5,816 bases of DNA from Eubacteriales bacterium (GTDB lineage: Bacteria; Bacillota; Clostridia; Christensenellales; CAG-138): NCBI GenBank assembly GCA_028701165.1, contig JAQVRG010000111.1, positions 1-5,816 of the forward strand, written 5' to 3'. Position 1 is the first letter of the stretch, and every line of letters starts with the position of its first letter. Below the pieces are notes generated by a model that was given only the letters and a program-made list of their open reading frames with translations, was not told the DNA's origin and searched no databases. The position numbers were made by a program, and so were the translations under genes. Shown here piece by piece: positions 4,138 through 5,816 of the stretch.

Positions 4138-5816
4138 CTACAGCATCGCCGAGCCGCCGGTAACGATCCAGCAGGCCAGCGTTGCCACCGTGAACGCGCC
4201 CGTATACACGCTGCCCGTGCGGCGGTAGATGTAGGTGCAAAGCACGCTAAACGCCAGCACCTGCGGCACGAACACGATCATCAGCGACATGAAGGGCCCG
4301 CCGAAGGTGGAGCCGAAGAGCAGATCGGCGCCGGGACCGATCCCCATAAAGAAGGGGATGTATTCGAGCAGGATGATCAGGATCACGCCGCCCGCCATGC
4401 ACAAAGCATTCTTCCACCAGCAGGCCATAAAGCCTTTGAAACCGGGCACGGACGCGGCTTCCTGCCGCATGGACGCGAAGATCTTGCTGTTGTTGAGCAG
4501 GAAGAAAAGCGCAAACACGGGGATATACACGAAGAACTGCCCGATCCTTTGCGCCGTAAAGCCCTTGAAGAAAGGCCAAATGAAACGGAAGTCAAGCTTG
4601 AAGCACAGCTCGCTGAGCACAACCAGCACATACACAAGCCCCGTCATGCACAGCGCCAGCAGCGCAGCCTTCCCGCAAAGCGCCCAGTCGATACGCGCGG
4701 CGTTCGCTTCCCGTGACAGGCCGATATCGTAGTAGTCGAGCGGCGCGCCTTTTTTCTTGGCCTTCTTAAAGGACAGTACGGTGGTAAGGAGCATCACGAG
4801 GATCAGCAGCAGATACCAAGCGAGGAAGCCGTTGCCGATGGTCATGCGGAACACCCCTTCGGGCAGCGGCAGCAAGCCGTGACCAAGCTGCGTCATAAAC
4901 GGATAAGTAGCGCCCGCGATCAAAATGGTTATAAGTGCGCCGCGCCACCATTTCCAGCCGCGATTCACCTTTTCAGGACGCGCGGGCAGGGGTTGGCGTA
5001 CGGACGCGAAAAAGGGCGTTAAGAGCAGCAGCTCCATCAGCGGCAGCATCGCGGCAAGCGCGAGCAGCATCGCGGCGAATACCAGCGCCTCCTTTGCCAT
5101 GAACACCTGATCCGAAGACAGAAGCGCCGCGTCTAAACTAAGCGCGCTTTCAAACCAGTCCAAAGCCGTGCGCATACCGTGCGCGTCGTGCGTGGTCAGG
5201 CGGTGATTGGTATAAAGAAGCTCGATGCGGCGCGCCGTGCCGTCAGAGAAGCTCCCGAAGGTGGTATCCCACGCGGCCGTTTCGGGCGTGCAGCCCAAGA
5301 AATCCGCACGCAGCGGGGTTTTGAGCAGATCGTCCGTCACGGTGTCCGCATAATCCCTAAAATAGTTGAATTCATCGTACTTCGCCTGCAAGAGCAGCAC
5401 GTTATTGAAACGGATGTCGTCCGTATTATACACATCGTCGGTAAACAGTTCGCCGCATTGGATAACCGTCGCCTTTGGCGATATGTCCTCCCCCTTGCCG
5501 TTGACCGCGCCCGAGAGACCCGCCGCTACCGTCCATGACGACCATGTACCCATGGAGTGGCCGCTTACGGCCATGCGCGTCGCATCCACAAAGTCCATTT
5601 CGGCAAGTATGCCGTAGGCCGCGACGCCGCCCATAGAGCTGTCCTTGATGGAATTGCCGTCGTCATCCTCGCTGTAGCGCGGATTAAAGAAGGTAAGGTT
5701 GGAGAAGTTCATCATCAGCTTCAAGCGATTCGGTCCGCTGATGGAAACATAGGTGCCGTCCGCCTCGCTGTCCAGCCCGTAATTGACGGTGACCTTGTGA
5801 TTAACATACCCGCGCT
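4138..5816 (-). CDS. membrane-embedded alpha/beta-hydrolase (hydrolase domain plus about eight TM helices), N-terminus beyond the right edge
   Basis: The frame runs from the right edge to a TAG at 4140-4138, giving 558 visible residues. A TTG at 5724 could be read as a start, but the coding frame continues upstream of it to the edge, so the true start is outside. Numbering from the edge, residues about 1-230 are a hydrolase domain with nucleophile elbow GHSMG (85-89, S87), a likely acid D147 in LLLQAKYDEF, and a histidine in TTHDAHG (H209 or H212). About eight hydrophobic helices follow (near 239-266, 291-309, 327-348, 380-402, 425-441, 466-488, 505-530, 536-557). Basic loops after helices 1, 3, 5 and 7 (for example KKAKKKG at 350-356) suggest those face the cytoplasm, which puts the hydrolase domain outside. 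I recognise the hydrolase fold but no named family or substrate. The next gene on the strand is csaA. Confidence 0.85.
   Translation of the reverse strand, partial: RGYVNHKVTVNYGLDSEADGTYVSISGPNRLKLMMNFSNLTFFNPRYSEDDDGNSIKDSSMGGVAAYGILAEMDFVDATRMAVSGHSMGTWSSWTVAAGLSGAVNGKGEDISPKATVIQCGELFTDDVYNTDDIRFNNVLLLQAKYDEFNYFRDYADTVTDDLLKTPLRADFLGCTPETAAWDTTFGSFSDGTARRIELLYTNHRLTTHDAHGMRTALDWFESALSLDAALLSSDQVFMAKEALVFAAMLLALAAMLPLMELLLLTPFFASVRQPLPARPEKVNRGWKWWRGALITILIAGATYPFMTQLGHGLLPLPEGVFRMTIGNGFLAWYLLLILVMLLTTVLSFKKAKKKGAPLDYYDIGLSREANAARIDWALCGKAALLALCMTGLVYVLVVLSELCFKLDFRFIWPFFKGFTAQRIGQFFVYIPVFALFFLLNNSKIFASMRQEAASVPGFKGFMACWWKNALCMAGGVILIILLEYIPFFMGIGPGADLLFGSTFGGPFMSLMIVFVPQVLAFSVLCTYIYRRTGSVYTGAFTVATLACWIVTGGSAML

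Noticed and set aside
3605..4228. 207-codon plus-strand frame across csaA and the following spacer
   Set aside because: It overlaps the hydrolase end and is antisense to all of csaA, a secure family match.
3992..4240. N-terminal extension of CsaA by about 83 codons
   Set aside because: The family begins at MATFDDF, a good ribosome site precedes that ATG, and the extension would overlap the membrane hydrolase and translate GC-rich stems.
4048..4716. 222-codon plus-strand open frame opposite the membrane hydrolase
   Set aside because: It is low-complexity and rich in His, Arg, Glu and Lys, with no ribosome site, and antisense to clear transmembrane coding sequence.
5722..5724. TTG as the start of the membrane hydrolase
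   Set aside because: The same frame continues upstream for 30 codons to the edge with protein-like composition (…YVNHKVTVNYGLDSEADGTY…), and no ribosome site precedes the TTG.

Overview
The window is GC-rich (well above half G+C by eye) and densely coded on both strands. Codon use, purine-rich Shine-Dalgarno sites and gene content point to a chromosome segment of a low-profile Firmicutes lineage, most likely a gut-type Clostridia/Eubacteriales or Christensenellales relative. The FeoA and FeoB sequences are of the type common in that group, and CsaA closely follows the Bacillus/Clostridia pattern. This taxonomic guess is an inference. There are no rRNA or tRNA genes, insertion sequences, CRISPR arrays or phage genes.

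Layout, left to right. (1) Positions 1-114, minus strand: the first 38 codons of a leftward gene for a membrane-anchored protein, cut by the window edge. (2) Positions 115-411: a divergent intergenic region with a TATAAT box for the leftward gene, a possible 23-codon upstream ORF that overlaps its start, three evenly spaced CATGCG motifs, and a 17-bp palindrome that could be the iron-responsive operator of the feo operon. (3) Positions 412-2800, plus strand: feoA and feoB, a tight two-gene ferrous iron uptake operon 10 bp apart. (4) Positions 2801-2958: a spacer with a TATAAT box and a perfect 9-bp hairpin ahead of the next gene. (5) Positions 2959-3645, plus strand: a compact cytoplasmic alpha/beta hydrolase. 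(6) Positions 3662-3991, minus strand: csaA, convergent with the hydrolase across a 16-bp gap. (7) Positions 3992-4137: a GC-rich spacer holding three consecutive inverted repeats. (8) Positions 4138-5816, minus strand: most of a large protein that joins an alpha/beta-hydrolase domain to about eight membrane segments. Its N-terminus lies beyond the right edge.

FeoB is the Fe2+ permease with an N-terminal G-protein domain, and FeoA is its small SH3-like cytosolic partner. Together they form the one clear functional unit. The hydrolases and CsaA do not form an obvious pathway with them. csaA and the membrane hydrolase share strand and order and could be partly co-transcribed, but the structured 146-bp spacer argues against simple coupling.

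No clearly new multi-gene system is visible. The items most worth a second look are the membrane-embedded hydrolase, whose charge pattern places the catalytic domain outside the cytoplasm; the seven-cysteine cluster inside FeoB; and the undescribed regulatory structure in the three intergenic regions.
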